The translations under genes and the position numbers were made by a program. Under the pieces are notes generated by a model, which ran no database searches, had not been told where the DNA came from, and was given only the letters and a program-made list of their open reading frames with translations. Shown one piece after another: positions 55,498-63,887 of a stretch of 64,000 bases of DNA. The first letter of the stretch is position 1. Each line of letters starts with the position of its first letter. The DNA comes from Mycobacterium europaeum (lineage in GTDB: Bacteria > Actinomycetota > Actinomycetes > Mycobacteriales > Mycobacteriaceae), in the NCBI RefSeq assembly GCF_002102155.1, contig NZ_LQOU01000006.1, positions 1 to 64,000 of the forward strand. Reading direction: 5' to 3'.

Positions 55498-57333
55498 TCA
55501 GCGCGCGCCCAGGCTGCCGCTGAGGTATTGGGCGCGGCACGCGCGGCGCGCCAGTTTGCCGCTGGTGGTGCGCGGAATGGCGCCGGCCGGCAGGAAACGC
55601 ACGTCGGCCACCGGCACACCGTGGCGGCGCGAGACCGCGGCGCGGATGGCCTCGATGGCCGGCTGCGGGTCGGCGCGGCTGGTTCCCGTGGCCCGCTCGG
55701 CGATGATCACCAGCTGTTGACCGGTGCCCTCGGCCGGCACCGCGAAGGCGGTCACGTACCCGCGCCGGACGATCGGCGACGCTTCTGCGACGGTCGCCTC
55801 GATGTGTTGCGGGTAGTGGTTGCGGCCGTCGACGGTGACCATGTCGGCGATCCGGCCCGTGACGTACAGCTCGCCGTCGAGATGGGTGCCCAGGTCCCCG
55901 GTCCGCAGCCACGGGCGTTCGGCGGCGGCGCCCTGGGCGTGGCTGCCCTCGGCGAGCCGCGAGTGCAGCCGGGCGCCGAACGCTCGCCGGGTGTCGTCGG
56001 GCAGCCCCCAGTAACCCCGGCCGACGTTGTTGCCCTGGATCCAGATCTCACCGATACGACCGTCGGGCAGTTCGGTGCCGGTGTCCGGGTCGACGATGAC
56101 GGCCCATTCGCTGCGGCCCACCTGACCGCAGGAGACCTGTGCCACCGCTCCCGGCGCGTCCGCCGCCACCCGCACCGCGCGCCCGGCGCCCAGCTCGTCG
56201 CGGTCGAAGTAGGCGGCGGTCGCCTGGGCGTCGGGGGCGATGGTCGCGACGAACAGCGTGGCCTCGGCGATGCCGTAGGAGGGCTTGAACGCGGTGGGCT
56301 GCAATCCGTACGGGGCGAACGCCTTGTTGAAGGTGGTGATCGCGTCGATGCTGACCGGTTCGGACCCGATGATCAGCACCACGTTGCTCAGGTCGACGTC
56401 GTCGCCCGGGGCGGGCAGGCCCCGCTGGGCCGTCCACTCGTAGGCGAAGTTCGGCGCCGCGGTGACGGCGCGCCCCGCCTGGGCGGACAAGGCCTTGATC
56501 CAGCGCTGCGGCCGGCGGACGAACGCGGCGGGCGACATCAGCGTGGAGTGTCCCCCGTACACCGCCGGGAAGCCGATCATCGACAGGCCCATGTCGTGGT
56601 AGAGCGGTAACCAGCTCACCCCGTGGGTGTTGCGGTCGAGCAGGTCGATCGACAGGATCATCTGCACGAGGTTGGTGCCGACGGCCCGGTGCGTGATCTC
56701 CACGCCCACCGGGGGCCGGGTCGAGCCCGACGTGTACTGCAGGTGCGAGACGTCGTCGTGGCGTAACTCGGTGGGCGCGAACGATTCCCGCGCCGAGTCG
56801 GGGATCTCGTCGATGACGAGGACCCGCGGGCGCCGCAATTGCGGAAGGGTGCTCAGAAAGTCCTCGACCGCGCCCCGGGCCGCCGCCGTCGTCAACACGA
56901 CCGTCGGCTCCGAGTCGCGCAGGGCGGTATCGAGACGTTCCGCGTGCCCGGGCAACTCCGGCGCGAACAGCGGCACGGCGATGGTTCCGGCCTTGATCGC
57001 GGCATAGAAACCCATCACGTAGTCGAGGCTCTGCGGCGCCAGGACCGCGACGCGTTCGCCACGGCGGGCTGCCTGTTGGACGCGCGCGCCGATGGCTTCC
57101 AGCCGCACCCCGAACTGTTTCCACGTGACCTCCTCGACGAGCCCGTCGGCCGACCGGCTGTAGTCCAGGAATCGGTACGCCACGGCGTCACCGACGTTCG
57201 CGATGTTGCGCTCGATGAGCGAGATCAGCGTGACGTCCGGCGGCGGCATGATGTTGCCGTCGGCATCCAGGCAGTCTTCGATCTCGAGCAAGCCGGGGGG
57301 AGCTTGGTTGTGCTGCCGGGAACCGAACGCCAT
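55498..57333 (-). CDS. Fatty-acyl-AMP ligase, FadD32-like paralogue
   Basis: The 611 residues have the AMP-binding motif YTSGSTRPPVGVEITH and LPLYHDMGLSMIGFPA. The insertion motif typical of fatty-acyl-AMP ligases (FAALs) is present, with KPSYGIAEATLFV, WLRTGDLG and the terminal IPRTTSGKLARRACR. Many segments are near-identical in pattern to mycolate-condensing FadD32 (HGVSWLPLYHDMGL, WAVIVDPDTGTELPDG). It therefore likely makes acyl-adenylates for a polyketide synthase or NRPS, although none is encoded in the window. Start is taken at the ATG of MAFGSRQ; ATG-like starts up to 57351 exist. Confidence 0.9.
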   Translation of the reverse strand: MAFGSRQHNQAPPGLLEIEDCLDADGNIMPPPDVTLISLIERNIANVGDAVAYRFLDYSRSADGLVEEVTWKQFGVRLEAIGARVQQAARRGERVAVLAPQSLDYVMGFYAAIKAGTIAVPLFAPELPGHAERLDTALRDSEPTVVLTTAAARGAVEDFLSTLPQLRRPRVLVIDEIPDSARESFAPTELRHDDVSHLQYTSGSTRPPVGVEITHRAVGTNLVQMILSIDLLDRNTHGVSWLPLYHDMGLSMIGFPAVYGGHSTLMSPAAFVRRPQRWIKALSAQAGRAVTAAPNFAYEWTAQRGLPAPGDDVDLSNVVLIIGSEPVSIDAITTFNKAFAPYGLQPTAFKPSYGIAEATLFVATIAPDAQATAAYFDRDELGAGRAVRVAADAPGAVAQVSCGQVGRSEWAVIVDPDTGTELPDGRIGEIWIQGNNVGRGYWGLPDDTRRAFGARLHSRLAEGSHAQGAAAERPWLRTGDLGTHLDGELYVTGRIADMVTVDGRNHYPQHIEATVAEASPIVRRGYVTAFAVPAEGTGQQLVIIAERATGTSRADPQPAIEAIRAAVSRRHGVPVADVRFLPAGAIPRTTSGKLARRACRAQYLSGSLGAR

Positions 57334-57525
57334 GGACAACACTGTAGGCAAGGCCGGCGGGCGGCGGCCGTGAACGTGATCATCGGCACCCCGGGGGCGA
57401 AGGGCGTTGAGGCCGAACTGAATTCGCCTGTCCCGCGAACCCCGTCCCGGGGATGCGCAGTGTGGGCGATAACCTACCCGCGAGCGGCACGCAGGGTCGC
57501 CGACGATGCCAGCGGGGGTTTGGTC

Positions 57526-57993
57526 ATGTCAGGCAGGACATTTTCTTTCGAGGTGAACCGCACCAGCACCGCGCCCGCCGCGACGCTGTTCCGGCTCGTC
57601 ACCGACGGCGCCAACTGGTCGAAGTGGGCCAAGCCCATCGTCGTGCAGTCGAGCTGGGCGCGGCAGGGCGATCCCGCGCCCGGCGGCATCGGGGCCATCC
57701 GCAAGGTGGGACTGTGGCCGGTCCTGGTCCAGGAGGAGACCGTCGAGTACGAGCAGGATCGCCGGCATGCCTACCGGCTGGTCGGGCCCCCGACACCCGC
57801 CAAGGATTACTCGGGCGAGGTGGTGTTCACACCGAACCCGGCGGGCGGAACCGACATCCGCTGGACCGGTTCGTTCACCGAGGGCGTCCGCGGGACGGGT
57901 CCGGCGATGCGTGCCGCCATGGGCGGCGCGGTCCGGTACTTCGCCGGTCGCCTGGTGAAGGCGGCCGAGCGGGAATCGAACGGCCGGCGCTAG
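57526..57993 (+). CDS. SRPBCC/polyketide-cyclase-like protein
   Basis: The 155 residues follow the START-like helix-grip fold: FEVNRTSTAPAATLFRLVTDGANWSKW, RKVGLWPVLVQEETVEYEQ, GEVVFTPNPAGGTDIRWTGSF. The family binds hydrophobic ligands. It may carry a lipid or act as a cyclase. The ATG at 57526 has a GGGGG tract 8 nt upstream. It is divergent from the FAAL gene; 192 bp separate them. Confidence 0.85.
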   Translation: MSGRTFSFEVNRTSTAPAATLFRLVTDGANWSKWAKPIVVQSSWARQGDPAPGGIGAIRKVGLWPVLVQEETVEYEQDRRHAYRLVGPPTPAKDYSGEVVFTPNPAGGTDIRWTGSFTEGVRGTGPAMRAAMGGAVRYFAGRLVKAAERESNGRR

Positions 57994-58023
57994 CCCGTTT
58001 CCCAAGGTGCAGCGGCTGAGCCG

Positions 58024-59187
58024 CTACGTCGCGCCGACCTCGTCCTGGTACTTCTTCGTCATGTGCGCGACGGCGTCCAGCTGCGATTGCGCCAGGCTGT
58101 CGCGGGCCTGTCCGGCACGCGCGGCGGCATCCAGCGTCGGCTGCGCCTGGCCCTGGAAATGCGGCATGACTTCGGCGGCAAACAACTCCGCGGACCGCCG
58201 CGTGGCGGCCGGGTTGGCCCACTCGTGGCCCATCTGCAGCATGCAGCCGAACCCGCCGGATTGATCCCACAGGCGCTGCACCTGCTGGCGCGCCCGCTCG
58301 GGCGTGCCGATCACGCCCGCCCCGTTGTCGTTGATGACGTCGATCATCTCGTCGAGCTGCTCGCCGGGCATCGTCATCTGCGGGAAGGCGGCCACTTTCT
58401 GGAAATAGTGGAACCATGGCTCGATGCCGAACTTGACCTCTTCCCGGGCCTGCTTCTCGGTCTCGGCGAGATGGAACAGGCCGACCAGGCTCCAGTTCCT
58501 GCGGTCGACCTGGGTGCCGAAGGCCGCCGCACGCTCCTCGACGATGCCCCAGTGGTAGGAGAGCGCGTTGAAACCCTCGACGGTCAACGTCGCACCGATG
58601 GACAGCAAGCCGATGCCATGCTTGCCCGCCAGCCGCGCACCGGTTGGCGATGCGACCGCGGCGACCGAGAGCGGGATCCCGCCGTCCGAGTACGGGGCGA
58701 GCTGCAGCTTGGCGTCGAACAACTGATGCGTGGCCGTCTTGGCGCTCACCGTCTCCCCCGCCAGCAGCCGGACGACGATGTCGAGGTTCGTTTCGAGCAG
58801 CTCGCGGGTGTCCGTGGGGGTAAGCCCGATCATCGACGAGTCGCTGGGCAGTGAACCCGGGCCCACACCGCCGATGATCCGGCCGTGGGTGAGGTGATCG
58901 AGCAACATCAGCCGGTCGGCGACCCAGAGCGGGTTGTGATACGAGAGCGAAATGACCCCGGTGCCAAAGCGAATGCGCTTGGCGCGTTCGGCCGCGGCGG
59001 CGATGAAGATCTCCGGTGAGCTGATGATCTCGCTGCCCGCCGAGTGGTGTTCGCCCAACCACACTTCGTCGAAGCCCAGGGCGTCGAGGTGCTCGATGAA
59101 CTCGAGGTCGCGCTGCAATGCCAGCGTCGGATTCGTGCCCGCCCGATGGAACGGGGCGATGAAGTATCCAAACCTGAGCTTCGCCAT
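58024..59187 (-). CDS. LLM-class flavin monooxygenase (LimB-like)
   Basis: The 387 residues have the luciferase fold: GYFIAPFHRAGTNPTLALQRD, FDEVWLGEHHSAGSEI, FGTGVISLSYHNPLWVADRL, and RIIGGVGPGSLPSD. The EHHS segment and length resemble the limonene-1,2-monooxygenase-type members that use FMNH2 rather than F420. The product is unknown. The starting ATG is at 59187. A strong GC hairpin lies just upstream on the plus-strand map (59283-59318). Confidence 0.87.
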   Translation of the reverse strand: MAKLRFGYFIAPFHRAGTNPTLALQRDLEFIEHLDALGFDEVWLGEHHSAGSEIISSPEIFIAAAAERAKRIRFGTGVISLSYHNPLWVADRLMLLDHLTHGRIIGGVGPGSLPSDSSMIGLTPTDTRELLETNLDIVVRLLAGETVSAKTATHQLFDAKLQLAPYSDGGIPLSVAAVASPTGARLAGKHGIGLLSIGATLTVEGFNALSYHWGIVEERAAAFGTQVDRRNWSLVGLFHLAETEKQAREEVKFGIEPWFHYFQKVAAFPQMTMPGEQLDEMIDVINDNGAGVIGTPERARQQVQRLWDQSGGFGCMLQMGHEWANPAATRRSAELFAAEVMPHFQGQAQPTLDAAARAGQARDSLAQSQLDAVAHMTKKYQDEVGAT

Positions 59188-59282
59188 TGAAGTCCCCTTG
59201 CATCCGAGTTGGCCAGAACCATAACTCGAATCCGATGTTCGGCCCAGGGGTTTCGCGTCGCAACGTTCGGATCGCGAGTTTC

Positions 59283-59318
59283 AGTCGGCGGGGCCGGGTG
59301 ATCGCGGCCCCGCCGACT
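59283..59318. terminator. Perfect 14-bp GC hairpin after the glycine-rich lipoprotein gene
   Basis: AGTCGGCGGGGCCG (59283-59296) pairs perfectly with CGGCCCCGCCGACT (59305-59318) across an 8-nt loop. It is 52 nt beyond the lipoprotein stop on the minus strand and 95 nt before the LLM ATG. No U-tract is present. Confidence 0.6.
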
Positions 59319-59370
59319 CAGGGAGCAAGTCTTCGTCTCGGTGCGCTACGGCCGGCTCAGCGCACGGATG

Positions 59371-59772
59371 TCAGTAGCCGCCGCAGACGTTGCCGACGCA
59401 ACCCCCGCCGCCACCCGGGCCGCCGCCGCCACCCCCGACACCGGGGATGCTGCCGCCACCGCCGCCGGGTCCGCCGCCGCCGCTCGGGCCGCCGGGGATC
59501 CCGCCGCCGCCACCGCCGGGCCCGCCACTGCCGGTGGGCCCGCCCGGGACCCCGCCGCCGCCACCGCCGGGCCCGCCGCCTCCCGTGGGGCCGCCCGTGG
59601 TGCCGCCGCCACCCGGTGTCGACGGAGCGACGCTCGATGAGGGCGTCGTCGTGGTCGTGGTGGTGGTGCTGCTGCTCGGCCCCTTGTTGCCGCCACCGCC
59701 ACACCCGACCGCGAGCACCAGCATGGCCGCCCCGCTAAAGAGCGCGACCGAGGTTCTTGCTGCAGATCTCAT
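59371..59772 (-). CDS. Glycine-rich repeat lipoprotein
   Basis: Of 133 residues, a signal peptide with lipobox LAVGC (Cys near 25) is followed by a Ser/Thr stretch (SSSTTTTTTTTPSSS). Then come Gly-rich repeats of the form GGPTGGGGPGGGGGGVP, and a C-terminus GGCVGNVCGGY with two cysteines four residues apart. It is probably lipidated and placed at the outer face of the membrane. The ATG at 59772 has a GGGGA tract 6 nt upstream. The opposite strand carries an open proline-rich frame, but the lipobox, start site and hairpin all favour this strand. Confidence 0.75.
   Translation of the reverse strand: MRSAARTSVALFSGAAMLVLAVGCGGGGNKGPSSSTTTTTTTTPSSSVAPSTPGGGGTTGGPTGGGGPGGGGGGVPGGPTGSGGPGGGGGGIPGGPSGGGGPGGGGGSIPGVGGGGGGPGGGGGCVGNVCGGY
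59400..59640 (-). repeat. Glycine-codon tandem repeats inside the lipoprotein gene
   Basis: The unit (about 51-54 bp, encoding a GGPTGGGGPGGGGGGVP-like peptide) recurs about three times with slight changes. The unit copies are similar at DNA level, so unequal exchange could change their number. Confidence 0.8.
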
Positions 59773-59882
59773 CGGAGTCCCCAATCCCCACCCGCACGGG
59801 GTGCAGGTGGTCCACTTCTCCTTACCCCGGTGTGCGGGGCGGCAAACGGGATCCGACGCGGCGACTTGCGCTCCCCAAAACG

Positions 59883-59913
59883 CCGGTGGCCCATCACGCG
59901 GATGGGCCACCGG
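59883..59913. terminator. Perfect 13-bp hairpin after the small exported protein gene
   Basis: CCGGTGGCCCATC pairs perfectly with GATGGGCCACCGG across the 5-nt loop ACGCG. It starts 14 nt beyond the stop of the minus-strand gene at 59927, where a terminator is expected. The stem core TGGCCCATC recurs in the 60337 hairpin. Confidence 0.65.
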
Positions 59914-59926
59914 GACAACAGCCGCG

Positions 59927-60139
59927 CTAGCAGTCGAGGCCGGACACGCAGCCGGCCAGGGTGGCCACATGGGTGCCGGCGCCGGTCGTCGACGTCGCCG
60001 CCGTGCTGGACGACGGGTGCGTCGCCGCTGCCGGCGCGCCGCCCGCCGGGTCGATGCCGACCGCGCCGAATCCCACCGCCAGGGCAACCGCGGACATCCC
60101 GCCGAACACCGCAGCCGCCGTCTTGATCTGCGCCTTCAT
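59927..60139 (-). CDS. Small secreted protein with C-terminal Cys pair
   Basis: The 70 residues begin MKAQIKTAAAVFGGMSAV with a signal peptide ending near AVGFGAVGIDPAGGA. A Ser/Thr/Ala-rich stretch follows (HPSSSTAATSTTGAGTH) and the end is LAGCVSGLDC. The two terminal cysteines could form a disulfide. No family is recognised. AGGAG lies 6 nt before the ATG at 60139, which fixes the start. The neighbouring lipoprotein also ends in a Cys pair. Confidence 0.68.
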   Translation of the reverse strand: MKAQIKTAAAVFGGMSAVALAVGFGAVGIDPAGGAPAAATHPSSSTAATSTTGAGTHVATLAGCVSGLDC

Positions 60140-60336
60140 CAACCGCTCCTCCCTGCTGCTGCGCGCCGTAACTGGCGCGCATCCATGACCTAATCCTACA
60201 TCTGTGCAACTATTGCTAGACGACATATTTTCCGAGGGCATGGAGTGGATGTCGCACGAGGCGTGCCTCGTCGACCGCAGGGTGCTGAGGGTGGGTGCTG
60301 ACGCGAGCGGAAAGCCCCTGGGACTGAGCCCGGTGG

Positions 60337-60373
60337 GACCGATGGCCCATCTCGGGCTAATGGGCCATCGGTC
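60337..60373. terminator. Perfect 14-bp hairpin downstream of icl2
   Basis: GACCGATGGCCCAT (60337-60350) pairs perfectly with ATGGGCCATCGGTC (60360-60373) across a 9-nt loop. It lies 170 nt beyond the icl2 stop on the minus strand, so it may end that transcript. It may also be a relative of the 59883 hairpin, with which it shares the core TGGCCCATC. Confidence 0.5.
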
Positions 60374-60411
60374 AGCCAAATCGTATCCCCGGAAAACTGT
60401 TGTCATGCGGG

Positions 60412-60454
60412 AATTTACAAACCCGGCAATAAAAAATTTTCTTATTCGTAAATT
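60412..60454. repeat. AT-rich nested inverted repeat
   Basis: AATTTAC (60412-60418) pairs with GTAAATT (60448-60454). Between them, AATAAAAAATTTTCTTATT (60428-60446) is itself an almost perfect palindrome. About 75% AT within a high-GC genome. Confidence 0.55.
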
Positions 60455-60542
60455 GGACATCCGCTCTCGCCCGGGGAGAGCCGAAAACCGGATGGTATTG
60501 CCGTCCAACGCCTTCGCCACCGGCGAGAACGCCGTCCGCCGG

Positions 60543-62831
60543 CTAGTCCTCCTTGGTGATGAGCTTCCGCAGCGCCACGCGGTCGGGCTTCAGCAACTCC
60601 TCGATGCGCGGGTGGTTCACCTCGGCGACGATGATCTCGCCGACCTCCTGGTACACCTCGCTGAAGATGCCGTGCGACTTCATCTTCGAGGTCTGGTACT
60701 GGTTGTCTTCCGTCGGCGTCACGTAGTACACCGCGTCGGCCTTGAAGCGGTGCACGAGCCAGAGGTGGATCAGCGTCATCAGCCGCTTCTGACGCAGCTT
60801 CTCGGCGAAGGTGTTCTGATCGCGGACGGTGAGGATGCTGCGGCCGTGGCGGTCCTTGATGGGGTCGAAGACGACGTTGGCCAGCTGTTCGTCCCCGTTG
60901 CCGTAAATGCCCAGCACTAGCACGTCCGACCCGGCGCGCCGGGGCCGCAACTGCACCCGCAGCTTCTCGCCGAGATGGTAATGCTCGCTCCACAGCGTGA
61001 GCCATTCCTCGAGCAGCTTCTTCGGCACCTCGGTCTGCACCAGATGCTGGTGCTGGGTCGAGCCCTTGCCCATCGCTTTGGTGGTCGCCGTTCGGCCGGA
61101 GGACGCCTGCAGCGCCGCGTCGCTGCGGGGGCCGCCGACCAGCGTCTGCGGCGTGCGGTACGGCGACTCCACCAGGCGCATCTTGCGCTGCAGGCGGGCC
61201 AGCGCCAGCATGCCGTCCTGCTTGAGGGAGGTGGCGAACTCCTCGGCCGCCACGCCGTCGATCTGGTGGCCGCCGTAGGTGATGAAGTTGAAGACGAAGC
61301 CCATCTTGCCGAGCTCCTCGGGGAATCGCTTCATCTCCTCGTCGGTCATCCCGGTGGTGTCCCAGTTGAACGACGGCGACAGGTTGTAGGCCAGCATCTG
61401 GTCGGGGAACCTGGCGTGAATCGCCTCGGCGAACTGGCGGGCATCGGCCAGGTCGGCGGTTTTGGTCTCCATCCACAGGATGTCGGCGAACGGGGCGGCC
61501 GCGAGCGACTTGGCGATCGCATACGGAATTCCGCCGCGAATCTGGTAGTAGCCCTCCGGCGTCTTCGCCAGCTCGCAGTCCCACGGCGGGTCTGCGCCAA
61601 GCTCTTTCGCTTTCTCCCGTGCCGCGTACAGCGACGCGGACTCGGAGAATTGCCGCCACTGCTCGGGACTCATGTCGACGGGTTCGTCCTCGCTCTCGCC
61701 GAACGCGAGCACCTCGGCGACGGCCTCGCCGTAGGTCATCAGCCCGGCGTCGTCTTCCCAGGCCGCCACAAACCGCGACTCGACCTGGTCGAAGAGGTCG
61801 TCGATGGATTCGTGCCCGTCCTCTCGCCGGGCGTTCACCGCCTCGGCGATCAGGCCCTGGATGCCCTGGCGCTCGAGCCAGGCTGTGGCGGCGGCGTACT
61901 CGGAATCGGCGAGCGCGTAGAGGAGGTGGCCGTTGAGCTCCTTGACGCCCAGCTCGTAGAACCGCCGGACCATCGCCAGGAAACACGACTTGTACGAAGG
62001 GATGTTGAGGTTGGTGGCGCCGAGCAGGAACGGCTGGTCGCGCTCGTCGGCGCGGCTGTCGATCAGGTTGGCCGCCTCGGCGTCGGTGCGCGCGACGATG
62101 ATCCCCGGCACGCGCATGATGTCCAGCTGGAAGCGAGCCGCGTTGAGCCGCTTGATCTGTTCGTCGGACGGCACCAGCACCTTGCCGCCCTGGTGACCAC
62201 ACTTCTTGGTACCGGGGCGCTGGTCCTCGATGTGGTAGCCGGCCACGCCGACCTCGACGAAACGGCGGATCAGGTTGCGCACGTGCGGATCACCGCCGTG
62301 GCCGGTGTCCGCGTCGGCGATGATGAACGGGCGATAGTCGTAGGCGGGCGTGCTGGCGCGCTGCCGCTCGCTCATGTTCACGCGCAGGTACTGCTGATTG
62401 CGGTCGGCGGTGAGCAGGGCCCGCACCAGCACCGCGGCGTCGTCGGGCACCTGGCTGAGCGGGTAGCTGGCGAGGTCGGGACCGGGGTCTTCGGTGGTGG
62501 AGCCCTTGGCCGAGGTCGCCCAGCCGCCGAGGTAAATGCCCTCGATGCCCATCCGCTTCATGGCCACCGCCTGGCCGGGCGAATAGGGCCCGAAGGTGGT
62601 GATGCTCTTCTTGGCGGCGAACAGTTCGCGCAGCCGGTCGTAGAAGGCCGTCGCCGCGTTGCGCGCCACCGGGTAGTCGGTGGGGATGGTGCCGCGTTGC
62701 TCGACGACCTGGCGGGCGGTGTAGAGGCGCGTGATGCCGGCGAACCGCGGGCCGTCCATGTACCGCTGCGTGGCGGCGATGTCGTCTTCGAACGATGTCC
62801 GGACCTCGGTGTCCGAGTCGATGATGGCCAT
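60543..62831 (-). CDS. icl2: Isocitrate lyase 2 (ICL2/AceA-type, long form)
   Basis: At 762 residues it is the long ICL2 of M. tuberculosis CDC1551 and other mycobacteria, which is split into aceAa/aceAb in H37Rv; here it is intact. The catalytic loop KKCGH is at 209-213 with Cys211. Metal and substrate residues lie in [10 protein letters not shown], and the ICL2-specific C-terminal domain (about 600-762) is present and complete. It cleaves isocitrate to glyoxylate and succinate in the glyoxylate shunt and also serves as methylisocitrate lyase, needed for growth on fatty acids. GAGGAG lies 9 nt before the ATG. No malate synthase gene is nearby. Confidence 0.95.
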   Translation of the reverse strand: MAIIDSDTEVRTSFEDDIAATQRYMDGPRFAGITRLYTARQVVEQRGTIPTDYPVARNAATAFYDRLRELFAAKKSITTFGPYSPGQAVAMKRMGIEGIYLGGWATSAKGSTTEDPGPDLASYPLSQVPDDAAVLVRALLTADRNQQYLRVNMSERQRASTPAYDYRPFIIADADTGHGGDPHVRNLIRRFVEVGVAGYHIEDQRPGTKKCGHQGGKVLVPSDEQIKRLNAARFQLDIMRVPGIIVARTDAEAANLIDSRADERDQPFLLGATNLNIPSYKSCFLAMVRRFYELGVKELNGHLLYALADSEYAAATAWLERQGIQGLIAEAVNARREDGHESIDDLFDQVESRFVAAWEDDAGLMTYGEAVAEVLAFGESEDEPVDMSPEQWRQFSESASLYAAREKAKELGADPPWDCELAKTPEGYYQIRGGIPYAIAKSLAAAPFADILWMETKTADLADARQFAEAIHARFPDQMLAYNLSPSFNWDTTGMTDEEMKRFPEELGKMGFVFNFITYGGHQIDGVAAEEFATSLKQDGMLALARLQRKMRLVESPYRTPQTLVGGPRSDAALQASSGRTATTKAMGKGSTQHQHLVQTEVPKKLLEEWLTLWSEHYHLGEKLRVQLRPRRAGSDVLVLGIYGNGDEQLANVVFDPIKDRHGRSILTVRDQNTFAEKLRQKRLMTLIHLWLVHRFKADAVYYVTPTEDNQYQTSKMKSHGIFSEVYQEVGEIIVAEVNHPRIEELLKPDRVALRKLITKED

Positions 62832-62872
62832 GGCCTTGAGCTCCTCTTCGGCGAGATTCCCCTGAATACGAG

Positions 62873-62917
62873 AGTCTATCCCCGGAACAGGCCGTTCAAT
62901 CAGGGGTCAAAAGACCC
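62873..62917 (-). promoter_or_regulatory. icl2 promoter region
   Basis: On the minus strand TTGAAC (62899-62894) and TAGACT (62878-62873) are 15 nt apart, a short-spaced SigA-like pair, 42 nt before the icl2 ATG. Just upstream, GGGTC-AAAA-GACCC (62904-62917) is a small palindrome that could bind a regulator. Which regulator is not clear from sequence. Confidence 0.4.
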
Positions 62918-63058
62918 GAGCCAAAACTGTTGTCGTGCTGTAGTCCGGCCGCCGTCGAGTGCCTCCCCGGGCCCGGGCGTGGCCGCCGGTGGGCGCCGGC
63001 CGCGCGCCCGGGCGACCACTTGGGATCGCATCAACATGCGGCGCAACCCTTTTCGCCA

Positions 63059-63775
63059 TTACGGCCTGATGGCCGCGCGTCGGCTCAGCCAGTCGCGCTG
63101 TCGGCGGACGAACTCGGCGTCGACCACGCTTCCATGTCCCGGGACGTAGAGGGCTTCCGATCCGCCGAGCGCAAGCACCCGATCGAGGGATGCCGGCCAC
63201 GACGCGAGGTCGGAGTCCGCATCGATAGCCGGATCTCCGGACTCCTCGATCAAGTCGCCGGTGAAGACGACGACCGGGTCGCCCGGGTTGGTCCCGGCGG
63301 CCACCGCCACCAAATCGGACGTGGTATGTCCGCGTCCGGGGTGCGCCACCACGACGGTGCGGTCGCCGAGGTCGATGACCGCGTCATACAGCCCCCGCTC
63401 CGGGCAACGCAGGGCCGCGATCGCCCGGTCGATCGCCCACGGTTCGGCGCCGTGGCGCAGCGCGTCCTCGCGGAGTTCGCCCGTCGCCGAGGACAGCGCG
63501 TCGGCGACGCCGGGCGTGCAGTAGACGTCCGCCCCGGCGAACGCCGACGAACCCAGGACATGATCGAAATGCTTGTGCGTCAAGACGATATGGGTGACCG
63601 GGCCCCCGGCGAGCCGCCGCACGTCGGCCTCGATCGCCGCCGCCTCGGTGAGGGTGGAACCGGTATCGACCAGCAGCGCCCCGCCGCTCCCCCACACCAG
63701 CCCGACCGTGACATCGCAGAACGGCAGCCGGGTGCGGTACGCGCGGTCGGTCAGCCGTTCCCACGTCAGGTGCAC
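63059..63775 (-). CDS. MBL-fold metallo-hydrolase
   Basis: The 238 residues have the beta-lactamase-like metal motif HKHFDH (HxHxDH) in TDIVLTHKHFDH-type context, then GRGHTTSD with the second His, FTGDLIEES, and PGHGS with the last. These are all ligands of the dinuclear zinc site. The family includes glyoxalase II and lactonases; the substrate is unknown. GTG 63775 is chosen over the longer frame to 63847 because TAGCGT lies 8 nt upstream, consistent with a leaderless start, and removes an Arg-rich leader. Confidence 0.85.
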   Translation of the reverse strand: MHLTWERLTDRAYRTRLPFCDVTVGLVWGSGGALLVDTGSTLTEAAAIEADVRRLAGGPVTHIVLTHKHFDHVLGSSAFAGADVYCTPGVADALSSATGELREDALRHGAEPWAIDRAIAALRCPERGLYDAVIDLGDRTVVVAHPGRGHTTSDLVAVAAGTNPGDPVVVFTGDLIEESGDPAIDADSDLASWPASLDRVLALGGSEALYVPGHGSVVDAEFVRRQRDWLSRRAAIRP

Positions 63776-63887
63776 GGTTTCCGACGCTAGTCCGCGGCCG
63801 GCGGCACGACCAAGGCGTGCGCACGGCACATGACGATGGCGGCGCAAAGTGGGTTTCTGGCGTCGTCGCTGTGGCTATGTTGCACCC

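Larger units (their letters stand above)
60140..60542. other. 403-bp non-coding stretch after icl2, with hairpin and AT-rich island
   Basis: No reading frame has a ribosome site. Two structures stand out: a perfect 14-bp stem at 60337-60373 and an AT-rich nested inverted repeat at 60412-60454. The AT-rich island is unlike the rest of the window in composition. The stretch lies downstream of icl2 on the minus strand and upstream of the small secreted protein gene. Confidence 0.5.

Noticed and set aside
59390..60193. 267-codon polyproline frame on the plus strand
   Set aside because: It is the complement of glycine codons in the lipoprotein gene. The minus strand has a signal peptide, lipobox, start site and terminator.
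60975..63149. 724-codon open frame on the plus strand opposite icl2
   Set aside because: The minus strand encodes a complete ICL2 with the KKCGH site; the opposite frame has no known motif and runs through the icl2 promoter.
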